NCBI RefSeq assembly: GCF_001661075.1
Contig: NZ_CP014870.1
Span: 1,364,001 to 1,428,000 of the forward strand
Length of the DNA stretch: 64,000 nt
Origin: Pseudomonas silesiensis
GTDB lineage: Bacteria; Pseudomonadota; Gammaproteobacteria; Pseudomonadales; Pseudomonadaceae
Reading direction: 5' to 3'
Part shown: in pieces, positions 9,541 through 19,498 of the stretch
Layout: every line of letters starts with the position of its first letter
Numbering within the stretch: position 1 is the first letter of the stretch
Translations under genes and position numbers: made by a program
Notes under the pieces: model-generated
What the model was told of the DNA's origin: nothing
Databases searched by the model: none
What the model saw: the letters and a program-made list of their open reading frames with translations, nothing else

Positions 9541-10523
9541 TGGACAGCGTCGATCTGAACGTATTGCGCAGCGTGCTGCAGTGGCGTCGCGCCGGTCAGC
9601 GGGTGGTGTTGTACAGCGTGGTCCAGACCTGGGGCACCGCGCCCCGGGCCCCTGGCGCCATGCTGGCCTTGCGTGAAGACGGGGTGGTGATCGGCTCGGT
9701 GTCGGGTGGCTGTGTCGAAGACGATCTGATCGCCCGGCTGCACGACGGACGGATTCCACCCGATGGGCCGCCGGTGCAGCTGATCACCTACGGTGTCACC
9801 CGTGAGGAAGCCGCGCGATTCGGTCTGCCCTGCGGCGGCACCTTGCGTCTGACCGAGGAGCGAGTCGGTGATCCGGCCTGGGTGGCCGAGTTGCTGACAC
9901 GCTGCGAGGCCCATCAAATCGTGGCGCGGGAGTTGAATCTCGCGACCGGCGCAGTGGTTTTGCAACCGGCCAGCAAGACCGACGCGCTGACGTTCGACGG
10001 CAAGACCTTGCGCGCCATCTATGGTCCGCGTTGGCGGTTGTTGTTGATCGGTGCGGGGCAATTGTCCCGTTACGTCGCCGAGATGGCGCGGCTGCTGGAT
10101 TTCGAAGTGCTGATCTGCGATCCACGCACCGAGTTCGTCTACGGCTGGGAAGAACAGCACGGTCGCTTCGTATCGGGAATGCCGGATGAAGCGGTGCTGA
10201 ACATCCAGACCGACGAACGCACCGCCATCGTTGCCCTGACCCACGATCCTCGACTGGACGACATGGCGTTGCTCACGGCCCTGGACTCCAAGGCTTTTTA
10301 TGTCGGTGCATTGGGTTCCCGGGTCAACAGCCAGAAACGCCGGAATAACCTGGCTCAGCTAGGCTTGTCAGATCAGGCCATCGAGCGGCTGCATGGCCCG
10401 ATCGGCTTGCACATCGGCAGCCATACCCCGGCGGAAATCGCCTTGTCGCTGCTGGCCGAAATTGTCGCGATCAAGAACGGTATCGAGCTGAAACAGAAGA
10501 GGCCGTTGCAGGAGGAGGTATGA
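9540..10523 (+). CDS. XdhC/CoxI-family Moco insertion factor
   Basis: Accessory protein that binds molybdenum cofactor and helps its sulfuration and insertion into molybdenum hydroxylases. The N-terminal XdhC/CoxI domain has GSVSGGCVEDDL near residues 51-62, and the C-terminal Rossmann part has LLIGAGQLSRYVAEMA. The ATG overlaps the large-subunit stop by one base (TGATG). Length 327 aa. The neighbours on both sides support a role in maturing the iorAB-like enzyme. Confidence 0.9.
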   Translation: MDSVDLNVLRSVLQWRRAGQRVVLYSVVQTWGTAPRAPGAMLALREDGVVIGSVSGGCVEDDLIARLHDGRIPPDGPPVQLITYGVTREEAARFGLPCGGTLRLTEERVGDPAWVAELLTRCEAHQIVARELNLATGAVVLQPASKTDALTFDGKTLRAIYGPRWRLLLIGAGQLSRYVAEMARLLDFEVLICDPRTEFVYGWEEQHGRFVSGMPDEAVLNIQTDERTAIVALTHDPRLDDMALLTALDSKAFYVGALGSRVNSQKRRNNLAQLGLSDQAIERLHGPIGLHIGSHTPAEIALSLLAEIVAIKNGIELKQKRPLQEEV

Positions 10524-11110
10524 GCGAACCCATAGGCGTGATCGTACTGGCGGCGGGGCAGGGCAGGCGTTTCCGCGAGGTGGCGGGTGCCGGGCAGGAC
10601 AAGTTGTTGGCGGACTGTACCGGGCGTGATGGCGCGGTTCATTCGGTGATCGAGCAGGTACTGGTGAATTTACCCGCTAGCCTTGAAAAGCGCGTCCTGG
10701 TGACGACCGTTGATCGCCCGCAGGTGATTCGCATGGCCAAGGCTTATGGGTGCGAGATTGTGCTGGTCGAGTCGACTGGCATGGGCGACAGCATTGCGGC
10801 CGGGGTGGCGGCGTGTCCGCAGCTTGGGGGATGGTTGATTGTGTTGGGGGATATGCCGTTTGTTTTGCCGTCGAGTATTGAGCAGGTGGTGGCGGGGATT
10901 GCTGATGATTCTGTCAGTGTGCCGGTGCACGAAGGCAAGTATGGGCATCCGGTGGGGTTTGGGCGCATGTTGGGGCCCGGATTGATGGCGTTATCGGGCG
11001 ATCATGGGGCCAAGCCGTTGTTTGCGCGGGCAAGGGTGGTCGAGGTGGCGGTGGATGATCCCGGGGTGTTATGGGATGTGGATGTGCCTGAGGCGTTGGT
11101 CTTTAAGTAG
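10520..11110 (+). CDS. MobA-like NTP transferase (MocA-type molybdopterin cytidylyltransferase)
   Basis: Nucleotidyltransferase of the MobA/MocA group, 196 aa. The signature VIVLAAGQGRRFREVAG lies at residues 7-23, with a plausible conserved Lys in DKLL, and VLGDMPFVLP near residue 111. Family knowledge says MocA attaches CMP to Moco for xanthine-oxidase-type enzymes, which fits its place after xdhC. The second half is markedly richer in GTG/GGG codons than the first, without a frame break. Confidence 0.85.
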   Translation: MSEPIGVIVLAAGQGRRFREVAGAGQDKLLADCTGRDGAVHSVIEQVLVNLPASLEKRVLVTTVDRPQVIRMAKAYGCEIVLVESTGMGDSIAAGVAACPQLGGWLIVLGDMPFVLPSSIEQVVAGIADDSVSVPVHEGKYGHPVGFGRMLGPGLMALSGDHGAKPLFARARVVEVAVDDPGVLWDVDVPEALVFK

Positions 11111-11126
11111 GCCTGGCGCAGATCCG

Positions 11127-11232
11127 GTGTGGGAGCGGGCTTGCTCCGGGCGGCGTTCCGACGAATGCGGTTTAACATTCGACATTGATGCAAGCTGATT
11201 CACCGCATTCGCGAGCAAGCCCGCTCCCACAC
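11127..11232. repeat. REPIN: two inverted REP sequences
   Basis: GTGTGGGAGCGGGCTTGCT at 11127-11145 is matched by its exact reverse complement at 11214-11232, with about 68 bases between. It is the standard Pseudomonas intergenic REP doublet, and 33 bases (11133-11165) recur exactly in the repeat at 17951-17983. Confidence 0.85.
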
Positions 11233-11256
11233 TGGTTCTCGGATGTTCAATGACAT

Positions 11257-11296
11257 AAAAAAAGCCCCGCCTGGGTTCACCAGGCGGGGCTTTTTA
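11257..11296. terminator. Bidirectional terminator between mocA-like gene and rne
   Basis: A-rich tract, then GCCCCGCCTGG / CCAGGCGGGGC around a short loop, then a T-run. It lies between two convergent genes and can serve both. Confidence 0.92.
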
Positions 11297-11309
11297 ATGG
11301 CCGATGGAA

Positions 11310-14300
11310 TCAGGCGAGGGGTTTAGTCTCGTGCTCTTTTTCCAGGGCTTGCTCGCGTTGCTCTACCGCTTCCTGAACGGAGCGTGGCGCTTCGTCGATC
11401 GCGGAGTCAACCGGCTCGGCGGCGACTTCTGCAGCCGGGGCAGGCGCTGCCTCGACCACATCAGCAACAACCGGATCGGCTTCGACCACAGCCGGTGCAG
11501 CAGCGGCCGCCAGTTCGGCTTCCTTCTGCAGGCGCTCGGCTTCACGCTTGCGACGACGCACTTCACGTGGGTCGTTCGGTGCACGGCCGCTTGGCGTCAG
11601 GGCGCTGACAGGCGCCGCTTCGACTTCAGGTTCCGCCACTTCGGCGACAACCGGCGCCGCCGCTTCGACTACCGGAGTCGCTTCGGCCACCGGTGCAGGC
11701 TCGGCAGCGGCCACCACAGGTTCGGAAACCATGGCTTCAGCTTCTGGCGCTTCGGCGGCGGTTGGCTCGGCAACCCAGTTGAACGCAGTTTGCTCTTCGC
11801 GAGCTTCACGAACGGTTTCGGTCACGGTTTCGGCGACAGTTTCAGCGGCCGGCTCTGCAACCACGGCTGGCGCTTCGGCGATGACCGCCGGCTCGACGGC
11901 CGCTTCAACTTCAGGCTGTGCTTCACGAACCGGCGCGACTTCGATTTCCGGAGATGCGGTGGCTTCGATCGGCGTGGTCGCTTCAACCACTGGCGCTTCC
12001 ACCGGAGCAGCTTCCAGGGTGGCGGCCGTGGCGCGTTCGGCTTGCTCGTTGGCCTGGGCCTCGGCTGGCGCGCTGATCACGCTGCTGGCAACGGCAGCGG
12101 TCACCGCCAGGCCAGCGGCCAGGTCGGCAGCGCTTGGCGCTTCGGGGGTTTCGCTGGCTTCGCCTTCGGCGGACTCGGACTCATCCGAACCTTCGATCAC
12201 GTTGCCATTGGCATCGCGTTGACGCTCGCGGCGGTTGCTGCGACGACGCTGGCCACGGGAGCGGCGGCGTGGACGATCGCCTTCGGCGCCTTCCTGACCG
12301 TCTTCCTGCAGTTGCTCATCGTTGCCGGTCAGCTCTTCTTCGGCAACGGCGGCAGCCGCTTGCTCGGCCCGTGGTTGACGCTCTTCACGCGGTGGGCGTG
12401 GAGCACGTTCTTCACGTGGCTGACGTGCTGGACGTTCTTCAGCGGTGGCGGTGGCGGCGGTAGCGGCGGTGGCGGTTGCGGTAGCCGCGGCAGCCGGAGC
12501 GGTGGCATCCAGAGGCTCACGCAGTTCACGAACCCGTTCTTCACGGTCGCCACGGGGCTTGCGATCTTCGCGAGGAGCACGGGGGGCGCGTTCTTCACGA
12601 GGAGGGCGTGGCGCGCGTTCTTCGCGAGCGACGACGGCCGGGGCCTCTTCACGGGCTTCGCGTGGTTGACGCTCTTCGCGCGGCTCGCGGGGTGCGCGCT
12701 CTTCACGCGGAGCACGTTCCTCGCGAGGCTTGCGCTCTTCGTCGCGGCGACCGTTACGGTTCCGGCTTTGCTGACGACCGTTGCGACGCTCTTCGTTGCG
12801 GGCCGGACGCTCGGTGGTCGCTGGCTTTTCAACCACAACCGGAGCGGCTGGCTCTTCCTTGGTCGCGAACAGGCTGATCAGCGACTTCACCAGGCCTTTG
12901 AACAGGCTTGGCTCTGGCGCGGCAACCGGCGGGGCAACAGGCGCGGCAGCGACGACTTCCACTGGAACCGGAGCGTTGGCGCGGGCCGGTGCGGTCTTCA
13001 CGGCGGCTTCCTGGCGAACCAGGGTGCGGGTCGCGGCGGCTGGCTGGACTTCTTCGACTTCGGCAGCGGCAGCAGCGATTTCGTAGCTGGACTGGCCGAC
13101 TGCGGCTTCCGGGCTGTCATCGCGCAGGCGCTGAACTTCGAAGTGCGGCGTTTCGAGGTGATCGTTCGGCAGGATGACGATGCGGGCACGGGTGCGCAGT
13201 TCGATCTTGGTGATCGAGTTGCGTTTTTCGTTGAGCAGGAACGCGGCCACCGGGATCGGCACTTGGGCGCGAACTTCGGCGGTGCGGTCTTTCAGGGCTT
13301 CTTCTTCGATCAGGCGCAGGATCGCCAGGGACAGCGATTCAACGTCACGGATGATGCCGGTGCCGTTGCAACGCGGGCAGACGATGCCGCTGCTTTCGCC
13401 CAGGGATGGACGCAGGCGCTGACGGGACATTTCCAGCAGGCCGAAGCGCGAGATGCGACCGACTTGCACGCGAGCGCGGTCGGCTTCCAGGCATTCGCGG
13501 ACTTTCTCTTCCACGGCGCGCTGGTTCTTGGCAGGGGTCATGTCGATGAAGTCGATGACGATCAGGCCGCCGATGTCGCGCAAGCGCAACTGACGGGCGA
13601 TTTCTTCGGCGGCTTCAAGGTTGGTCTGCAGGGCGGTTTCTTCGATGTCGCTGCCTTTGGTGGCGCGCGCCGAGTTGATGTCGATGGACACCAGGGCTTC
13701 GGTCGGATCGATGACGATGGAGCCGCCGGAAGGCAGTTCGACGACGCGCTGGAAAGCGGTTTCGATCTGGCTTTCGATCTGGAAACGGTTGAACAGCGGA
13801 ACGCTGTCTTCATACAGTTTGATTTTGCTGGCGTACTGCGGCATCACCTGGCGAATGAAGGTCAGGGCTTCGTCCTGGGCTTCAACGCTGTCGATCAGCA
13901 CTTCGCCGATGTCCTGGCGCAGGTAATCGCGGATGGCGCGGATGATCACGTTGCTTTCCTGGTAGATCAGGAACGGCGCGGAACGATCCAGGGACGCTTC
14001 TTTGATGGCGGTCCACAGTTGCAGCAGGTAGTCGAGGTCCCACTGCATTTCTTCGCTGCTGCGGCCCAGGCCGGCAGTGCGCACGATCAGACCCATGTCA
14101 GCCGGGGCAACCAGGCCGTTGAGGGCTTCACGCAGTTCGTTGCGCTCTTCACCTTCGATGCGACGGGAAATACCGCCGGCACGGGGGTTGTTCGGCATCA
14201 GCACCAGGTATCGACCGGCCAGGCTGATGAAGGTGGTCAGGGCGGCGCCCTTGTTGCCACGTTCTTCTTTTTCGACCTGAACGATGACTTCCTGGCCTTC

Positions 14301-14579
14301 GCTCAGGACGTCCTTGATGTTGACGCGGCCTTCAGGGGCTTTCTTGAAATATTCGCGGGAGATTTCTTTGAGGGGCAGGAAGCCATGGCGCTCAGAGCCG
14401 AAATCGACAAAGGCAGCCTCGAGGCTTGGTTCAATGCGAGTAATCCGGCCTTTATAGATGTTGGCCTTTTTCTGCTCGCGTGCACCGGATTCGATGTCCA
14501 GGTCGTAGAGGCGCTGGCCATCTACCAGTGCAACACGCAACTCTTCGGGTTGGGTTGCGTTAATCAGCATTCTTTTCAT
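11310..14579 (-). CDS. rne: Ribonuclease E
   Basis: Essential endoribonuclease and scaffold of the RNA degradosome, 1089 aa. I start at ATG 14579 ([10 protein letters not shown]), the conserved start. The S1 domain lies near residues 35-120, the catalytic DNase I-like part has SIDINSARA and IVIDFIDM (the Mg-binding Asp pair), and CPRCNGTG is the Zn-link. The C-terminal half is disordered: an Arg/Glu/Pro-rich RNA-binding block, then an Ala/Glu/Val-rich stretch and a degradosome-scaffold tail. It is divergent from rluC across a 700-base gap. Confidence 0.97.
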   Translation of the reverse strand: MKRMLINATQPEELRVALVDGQRLYDLDIESGAREQKKANIYKGRITRIEPSLEAAFVDFGSERHGFLPLKEISREYFKKAPEGRVNIKDVLSEGQEVIVQVEKEERGNKGAALTTFISLAGRYLVLMPNNPRAGGISRRIEGEERNELREALNGLVAPADMGLIVRTAGLGRSSEEMQWDLDYLLQLWTAIKEASLDRSAPFLIYQESNVIIRAIRDYLRQDIGEVLIDSVEAQDEALTFIRQVMPQYASKIKLYEDSVPLFNRFQIESQIETAFQRVVELPSGGSIVIDPTEALVSIDINSARATKGSDIEETALQTNLEAAEEIARQLRLRDIGGLIVIDFIDMTPAKNQRAVEEKVRECLEADRARVQVGRISRFGLLEMSRQRLRPSLGESSGIVCPRCNGTGIIRDVESLSLAILRLIEEEALKDRTAEVRAQVPIPVAAFLLNEKRNSITKIELRTRARIVILPNDHLETPHFEVQRLRDDSPEAAVGQSSYEIAAAAAEVEEVQPAAATRTLVRQEAAVKTAPARANAPVPVEVVAAAPVAPPVAAPEPSLFKGLVKSLISLFATKEEPAAPVVVEKPATTERPARNEERRNGRQQSRNRNGRRDEERKPREERAPREERAPREPREERQPREAREEAPAVVAREERAPRPPREERAPRAPREDRKPRGDREERVRELREPLDATAPAAAATATATAATAATATAEERPARQPREERAPRPPREERQPRAEQAAAAVAEEELTGNDEQLQEDGQEGAEGDRPRRRSRGQRRRSNRRERQRDANGNVIEGSDESESAEGEASETPEAPSAADLAAGLAVTAAVASSVISAPAEAQANEQAERATAATLEAAPVEAPVVEATTPIEATASPEIEVAPVREAQPEVEAAVEPAVIAEAPAVVAEPAAETVAETVTETVREAREEQTAFNWVAEPTAAEAPEAEAMVSEPVVAAAEPAPVAEATPVVEAAAPVVAEVAEPEVEAAPVSALTPSGRAPNDPREVRRRKREAERLQKEAELAAAAAPAVVEADPVVADVVEAAPAPAAEVAAEPVDSAIDEAPRSVQEAVEQREQALEKEHETKPLA

Positions 14580-15279
14580 GTAGTACCGTCGGTTTCCGGG
14601 CTGCCGGAAACGGCGTTCGGCACACACGACTTCTCACGGTCGGTGTCAGGTGCGTCGGGAATGGTTGGCCATTCCCGTGTCCAGCGAAGTCCGGCCAATG
14701 TGGGCCTTCATCGCGACGTACGCGTCCTGCTTGCTGTGGCTACTTAAGCACTCAGTCAGGAGGAGGAATCAACCGGCGGCTGTGGACGAGATGAAGCGTC
14801 TTGATAAAGCCTAGTGCTACACAGTCCAGCGGTTGTGCATCTCCACCCTACACGTATCCCTGATAATTCGGGTGCTGCCGCGCGCAGAATCCGCAGCGGG
14901 TTGGCATTTACCGTGAGCTCCGAAGGGGGAGGTCACGCATCATGGCTAATTTAGGCGTTGTTTCCGAAGCGTTCGCTCGGGGTCGTTCGTAGCTGACTGC
15001 ACTTTGTGAACTGGCCGTGAATATTTGCTCGCAAGGCGAGTGAAAACTCTGCTTTGCGGCATGATTCAGGCCTCATGTCACCTGCGCTTGTTACACCTGC
15101 AAACTCTACCGTTACGTAGCGAAAGCGCCGTAGGACGGCCTCTCGTCCTCGTGAATTGCGATGGTCAGGGCCGGTTTTTGACCGTTGGTCCGCTGTCCAG
15201 GCCACTTTTGGCGGCGTTCGCGACTATAGCAGCAATGATTAAGTGCTTCAATTCCATAAAAAATTGTTATCATCGCGGG
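14580..15279. other. Long intergenic region: rne leader and divergent rne/rluC promoters
   Basis: No protein gene is convincing here. The rne promoter at 15223-15251 predicts a transcript start near 15216, so about 640 bases of this gap would be rne 5' leader. E. coli rne is autoregulated through a long structured leader; a similar role here is inference. I could not define a single dominant hairpin by eye. Confidence 0.6.
15223..15251 (-). promoter_or_regulatory. Sigma70 promoter for rne
   Basis: On the minus strand TTGAAG (15246-15251), a 17-base spacer, then TATAGT (15223-15228). Both hexamers differ from consensus at one position (TTGACA, TATAAT) and the spacing is optimal. It faces rne. 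Confidence 0.7.
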
Positions 15280-16242
15280 ATGACGACTACTGCCCCTTCG
15301 ACCCCAGCGGTACAACTGCTGGAGGTCTCGCCGGAATATGCCGGCCAACGTATTGATAATTTCCTTCTCGCTCGGCTCAAAGGCGTGCCCAAGACCTTGA
15401 TTTACCGCATTTTGCGCAAAGGCGAAGTGCGGGTGAACAAGGGTCGGATCAAGCCCGAATACAAGCTGCAGGCGGGCGATATCGTGCGCGTGCCGCCGGT
15501 TCGCGTGCCTGAGCGCGACGAGCCGGTGCCGCTGGCCCAGGGCCTGCTGCAGCGACTCGAAGCCTCGATTGTCTTCGAAGACAAGGCGTTGATCGTGATC
15601 AACAAGCCTTGCGGCATCGCGGTTCACGGAGGCAGCGGCTTGACTTACGGGGTGATCGAAGCCTTTCGTCAGTTGCGTCCCGATTGCAAGGAGCTCGAAC
15701 TGGTTCACCGTCTCGACCGTGATACCTCCGGCCTGTTGATGATCGCCAAGAAGCGCAGCATGTTGCGTCACTTGCACACGGCCTTGCGCGGCGATGGTGT
15801 CGACAAGCGCTACATGGCGCTGGTTCGCGGTAACTGGGCGGCTTCGATCAAGCAGGTCCGGGCGTCCCTGGGCAAGAGCAATCTGCGCTCCGGCGAGCGC
15901 ATGGTCGAGGTCGACGAGGAGGAGGGCAAAGAGTCCGTGACCGTGTTCAAGGTCCTGCGTCGCTTCGGCGACTTTGCCACCCTGGTCGAAGCCAGGCCGA
16001 TCACCGGCCGCACCCACCAGATTCGGGTTCACACCTTGCACGCCGGGCATTGCATCGCTGGCGATACCAAGTACGGCGATGAAGGTTTCAGTAAAGAGAT
16101 TCGCGACCTGGGCGGAAAGCGCCTGTTCCTGCACGCCTACCTGTTGACCGTGCCGCTGCCCGATGGTGGCGAGCTGAAATTGCAGGCGCCCGTCGACGAG
16201 ATGTGGGCCAAGACCGTGGAGCGATTGAGTGCGCCCATCTGA
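15280..16242 (+). CDS. rluC: 23S rRNA pseudouridine synthase (955/2504/2580)
   Basis: Modifies three uridines of 23S rRNA. An N-terminal S4 RNA-binding domain (residues about 18-80, [19 protein letters not shown]) precedes the RluA-type catalytic domain with [10 protein letters not shown], which holds the catalytic Asp. ATG 15280 gives 320 aa, the usual length. The rne/rluC divergent pair is conserved in gamma-proteobacteria. Its end overlaps the next gene by 14 bases. Confidence 0.95.
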   Translation: MTTTAPSTPAVQLLEVSPEYAGQRIDNFLLARLKGVPKTLIYRILRKGEVRVNKGRIKPEYKLQAGDIVRVPPVRVPERDEPVPLAQGLLQRLEASIVFEDKALIVINKPCGIAVHGGSGLTYGVIEAFRQLRPDCKELELVHRLDRDTSGLLMIAKKRSMLRHLHTALRGDGVDKRYMALVRGNWAASIKQVRASLGKSNLRSGERMVEVDEEEGKESVTVFKVLRRFGDFATLVEARPITGRTHQIRVHTLHAGHCIAGDTKYGDEGFSKEIRDLGGKRLFLHAYLLTVPLPDGGELKLQAPVDEMWAKTVERLSAPI

Positions 16243-16891
16243 TTACAAGCTGCTGATTTTCGATTGGGATGGCACCCTGGCCGACTCCATTGGTCGGATC
16301 GTCGAGGCAATGCATGTAGCGTCCGAGCGATCCGGGTTTCAGCAGCGCGATGATTTTGCCGTCAAAGGCATCATCGGCCTGGGCTTGCCGGAAGCGATTC
16401 GTACGTTGTATCCGGACATTGGCGATGATGAACTGGTCGCCTTCCGTCAGCACTATGCCGACCACTACATCGCCTCCGAAGCCGTGCCCTCGCCATTGTT
16501 CGAGGGTGTGGTCGAGTCGATGGAGGCGTTTCGCGCCGACGGGTACCGCTTGGCAGTGGCTACAGGCAAGGCCCGTCGAGGGTTGGATCGGGTGCTGAAG
16601 TCCCACGGCTGGGAAGATTACTTCGACATAACCCGGGCCGCCGATGAAACGGCGAGCAAGCCCCATCCTCTGATGCTGGAGCAGATTGTCGCGCGTTGCG
16701 GTGTCCGTCCCGAACAGGCGCTGATGGTGGGCGACTCGTCCTTCGACCTGCAGATGGCGCGCAATGCCGGCATGGATTCGGTGGCCGTCAGCTACGGTGC
16801 CCAGTCGATCGAGGCGCTGAAACTGTTCGAACCGTGCCTGGCGATCGATCGTTTTTCAGAATTACATACCTGGCTGAGTCAGCGGGTCTAA
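16229..16891 (+). CDS. HAD-IA family hydrolase (phosphoglycolate phosphatase-like)
   Basis: Phosphatase of the haloacid dehalogenase superfamily, 220 aa. Motif I is FDWDGTLAD (about residues 11-19), motif II is in [11 protein letters not shown], and the metal motif is [14 protein letters not shown] near residue 168. It starts at a GTG inside the end of rluC. Substrate is unknown; annotated relatives are called Gph-like, but nothing here fixes phosphoglycolate. Confidence 0.88.
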   Translation: MRPSDYKLLIFDWDGTLADSIGRIVEAMHVASERSGFQQRDDFAVKGIIGLGLPEAIRTLYPDIGDDELVAFRQHYADHYIASEAVPSPLFEGVVESMEAFRADGYRLAVATGKARRGLDRVLKSHGWEDYFDITRAADETASKPHPLMLEQIVARCGVRPEQALMVGDSSFDLQMARNAGMDSVAVSYGAQSIEALKLFEPCLAIDRFSELHTWLSQRV

Positions 16892-16915
16892 CAGGTTTTT
16901 GCTGGGGTAGATGTC

Positions 16916-17905
16916 ATGGTTGACGAATGGAAAGCGCCCGCCAAGGCGAGCGCAGAGAGCGGTGACGAGAAAAGCTGGAAGCTGCTGGAAAAGACCCTGC
17001 TGGCCAGTGTGCAGGAGCAGCGCCGGTCCCGTCGCTGGGGGATCTTCTTCAAGCTGCTGACCTTTGTGTACCTGATTGGCGCGCTGATCCTGTTCACGCC
17101 GCTGATGGACATTGAAAAAGCCGCGACCCGCAGTGGCAACTACACCGCGGTGATCGACGTGACCGGCATGATTGCCGACAAGGAGTCCGCCAGCGCCGAC
17201 AACATCGTCGGCAGCCTGCGTGCCGCCTTCGAGGATGAAAAGGTCAAGGGCGTCATCCTGAGAATCAACAGTCCGGGCGGCAGTCCGGTGCAGTCGGGTT
17301 ACGTCTATGACGAGATCCGCCGCCTGCGCGGCCTGCATCCGGACACCAAGCTCTACGCGGTGATCTCCGACCTGGGCGCTTCCGGCGCTTACTACATCGC
17401 CAGTGCGGCCGATCAGATCTATGCCGACAAGGCGAGCCTGGTGGGCTCCATTGGAGTGACGGCGGCCGGTTATGGTTTTGTCGGGGCCATGGAGAAGCTG
17501 GGTGTCGAGCGTCGTACCTACACCTCGGGCGAGCACAAGTCGTTCCTTGACCCCTTCCAGCCGCAAAAACCTGAAGAAACGCAATTCTGGCAGGGTGTGC
17601 TGGATACGACTCATCAGCAGTTCATTGCCAGCGTCAAGAAAGGGCGGGGCGACCGCCTCAAGGACAAGGAGCATCCGGAGCTGTTCTCCGGCCTGGTCTG
17701 GTCTGGCGAGCAGGCGCTGCCGCTGGGGCTGATCGATGGGTTGGGCAGTGCCAGTTCCGTGGCGCGTGATGTGATTGGCGAGAAGGAGCTGGTGGACTTC
17801 ACTGTCCAGGAATCGCCGTTCGATCGCTTCTCGAAGAAACTCGGTGCCAGTGTGGCTGAGCATCTGGCGATGTGGATGGGGTTTCAGGGGCCGTCGCTGC
17901 GCTGA
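16916..17905 (+). CDS. sppA: Signal peptide peptidase SppA, short form
   Basis: Membrane-bound serine protease that cleaves residual signal peptides, 329 aa (the 36-kDa type). One transmembrane helix at about residues 43-64 (FFKLLTFVYLIGALILF) anchors a periplasmic S49 domain. The catalytic Ser is in DLGASGAYYIASAAD and the conserved GSIGV follows. It sits 24 bases after the HAD gene on the same strand. Confidence 0.94.
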   Translation: MVDEWKAPAKASAESGDEKSWKLLEKTLLASVQEQRRSRRWGIFFKLLTFVYLIGALILFTPLMDIEKAATRSGNYTAVIDVTGMIADKESASADNIVGSLRAAFEDEKVKGVILRINSPGGSPVQSGYVYDEIRRLRGLHPDTKLYAVISDLGASGAYYIASAADQIYADKASLVGSIGVTAAGYGFVGAMEKLGVERRTYTSGEHKSFLDPFQPQKPEETQFWQGVLDTTHQQFIASVKKGRGDRLKDKEHPELFSGLVWSGEQALPLGLIDGLGSASSVARDVIGEKELVDFTVQESPFDRFSKKLGASVAEHLAMWMGFQGPSLR

Positions 17906-17944
17906 TTCTCTGGCGGGCTGAAAAACCGGCGTGAATTCAGTCGC

Positions 17945-18060
17945 CTGTAGGAGCGGGCTTGCTCCGGGCGGCGTTCCGACGAAAGTCGTGAACGATAACG
18001 CGTGAAGCCAGATGCCCAGCGGCGTCCCTGGTTTTTTCGCGAGCAAGCTCGCTCCTACAG
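17945..18060. repeat. REPIN: two inverted REP sequences
   Basis: CTGTAGGAGCGGGCTTGCTC at 17945-17964 is mirrored at 18041-18060 with one mismatch. The inner part shares 33 identical bases with the repeat at 11133-11165, so both belong to one family. Confidence 0.85.
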
Positions 18061-18086
18061 TTTCCTTGGCGGCTAATTGGTTTTTT

Positions 18087-18665
18087 TCAGGGGATCTGTA
18101 CGCCTTCGACCAGCAGCATGTCGATCAGCCGAATCAACGGTAGGCCGACCAGGCTGGTGGCGTCAGGGCCTTCGGTGCTTTGAAACAGGCTCACCCCCAA
18201 CCCTTCGGCCTTGAAGCTGCCAGCGCAGTCGTAGGGCTGTTCAGCGCGCAGGTAACGCTCGATGCGGGCGATATCGAGTGTGCGCATGTTCACGGTAAAC
18301 GGCACGCAGTCGACCTGGCAGTCGCCCGTCTGGCTGTTGAGCAGGGCCAGGCCGGTGAGGAAGGTCACGCTGGCGCCACTTGCCGCCAGCAATTGCTCTC
18401 GGGCCTTGTCGAACGTATGAGGCTTGCCGATGATCCGGTCGCCCAGTACAGCGACCTGGTCGGAACCGATGATCAGGTGTGCGCAATAGCTATTGGCTAG
18501 TGCGCGAGCCTTGGCCTCGGCGAGGCGTTTTACCAGCTCGATGGCGGACTCCCCGGGACGATGGCTTTCGTCGATATCCGGTGAACTGCAGGTGAACGGC
18601 AGCTGCAGGCGGGCCAGCAACTCACGGCGATAGACCGAGCTTGAAGCGAGTAATAAAGGCAGCAT
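18087..18665 (-). CDS. maf: Maf-family nucleotide pyrophosphatase
   Basis: House-cleaning pyrophosphatase that hydrolyses modified or non-canonical NTPs. LLLASSSVYRRELL near the N-terminus is the Maf signature SxxR, and GSDQVAVL and KPHTFDKAREQL follow. I start at the ATG at 18665 (192 aa), six bases after GGAG; two in-frame ATGs lie just upstream. It is divergent from yceD. Confidence 0.92.
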   Translation of the reverse strand: MLPLLLASSSVYRRELLARLQLPFTCSSPDIDESHRPGESAIELVKRLAEAKARALANSYCAHLIIGSDQVAVLGDRIIGKPHTFDKAREQLLAASGASVTFLTGLALLNSQTGDCQVDCVPFTVNMRTLDIARIERYLRAEQPYDCAGSFKAEGLGVSLFQSTEGPDATSLVGLPLIRLIDMLLVEGVQIP

Positions 18666-18733
18666 GCGCATCTCCATAAGGCAGGTGCGAATTCTAGCGA
18701 GGTGACCAAGTGACGGACAGGGCTGAATTTCCT

Positions 18734-18761
18734 TTGACATGCCCGGGGGCATCCCTATAAT
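18734..18761 (+). promoter_or_regulatory. Consensus sigma70 promoter for yceD-rpmF-plsX
   Basis: Perfect TTGACA (18734-18739), 16-base spacer, perfect TATAAT (18756-18761). The start codon of yceD is at 18771, so transcription would begin only two to four bases before it. Confidence 0.88.
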
Positions 18762-18770
18762 GCTGCGCCT

Positions 18771-19298
18771 ATGTTGAATGACCCGATTCCACCTCACGTT
18801 GACCCGCGCAAATTGGCTGACCGTGGCACCACCCTCCAAGGTGAACTGCTGCTGGCCGATTTGGAGAGACTCTGCGACCCGCTTTCCGATACTGTCGGTA
18901 CGGTGCAGGCTAAATTCGTTTTTGAACGAGATGAACGTAAATCTGTGGTCATCCACAGCTTTATCGACACCGAAGTCAAAATGGTTTGCCAGCGTTGTCT
19001 TGAGCTGGTCACCCTGCCGATCCACAGCGAGTGCAGTTATGCTGTGGTGAAGGAGGGTGCGAATACCCAGTCGTTGCCGAAAGGTTATGACGTGCTGGAA
19101 CTGGGCGAAGATCCATTGGATCTGCAGTCACTGATCGAGGAGGAGCTTCTGCTCGCCTTGCCCATTGTGCCTGCTCATCATCCGGAAGAATGCCAGCAGC
19201 CGGCGGGTCTCGATGAGCCCGAACCGAGCGAGGACGAGGTAACGCGGTCCAACCCGTTCAGTGTATTGGCGCAGTTAAAGCGTGACCCAAACGTTTAG
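18771..19298 (+). CDS. yceD: YceD/DUF177 family protein (23S rRNA accumulation protein)
   Basis: Conserved protein upstream of rpmF, 175 aa, of the YceD/DUF177 family that is linked to 23S rRNA accumulation. A CQRCLE motif near residue 75 and the acidic region around EDPLDLQSLIEEELLLALP are typical. It has no visible ribosome-binding site because the promoter -10 box ends nine bases before its ATG. It is followed after 13 bases by rpmF. Confidence 0.92.
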   Translation: MLNDPIPPHVDPRKLADRGTTLQGELLLADLERLCDPLSDTVGTVQAKFVFERDERKSVVIHSFIDTEVKMVCQRCLELVTLPIHSECSYAVVKEGANTQSLPKGYDVLELGEDPLDLQSLIEEELLLALPIVPAHHPEECQQPAGLDEPEPSEDEVTRSNPFSVLAQLKRDPNV

Positions 19299-19311
19299 GA
19301 GTTAATCAATT

Positions 19312-19494
19312 ATGGCTGTTCAGCAGAACAAAAAATCCCGCTCTGCCCGTGACATGCGTCGTTCGCACGACGCCCTGACGGCAAGCACTCTGTCTGTAGA
19401 AAAAACCACCGGTGAAATTCACCTGCGTCACCACGTATCGCCAGAAGGCGTATACCGTGGCCGTAAAGTGATCGACAAGGGCGCTGACGAGTAA
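19312..19494 (+). CDS. rpmF: 50S ribosomal protein L32
   Basis: Ribosomal protein of 60 aa beginning [19 protein letters not shown], the L32 signature, and ending [13 protein letters not shown]. The zinc-binding cysteines found in some L32 proteins are absent, as is common in proteobacteria. A good ribosome site (TAGGAG) precedes it. Co-transcribed with yceD and plsX. Confidence 0.97.
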   Translation: MAVQQNKKSRSARDMRRSHDALTASTLSVEKTTGEIHLRHHVSPEGVYRGRKVIDKGADE

Positions 19495-19498
19495 TCAC

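Noticed and set aside
7228..9759. 840-codon frame opposite the molybdenum hydroxylase
   Set aside because: Antisense to a gene with Tat signal and Moco motifs; His/Arg-rich composition is typical of a shadow frame in high-GC DNA.
12520..12780. Repetitive stretch inside rne that resembles a short tandem array
   Set aside because: It encodes the Arg/Glu/Pro-rich RNA-binding segment; repeats are irregular, with no spacers, so it is not a CRISPR array.
11304..14747. Long open frame of over 1100 codons opposite rne
   Set aside because: Rich in Phe/Gly/Arg and lies antisense to a clear RNase E; it arises from the codon bias of the Ala/Glu-rich rne C-terminus.
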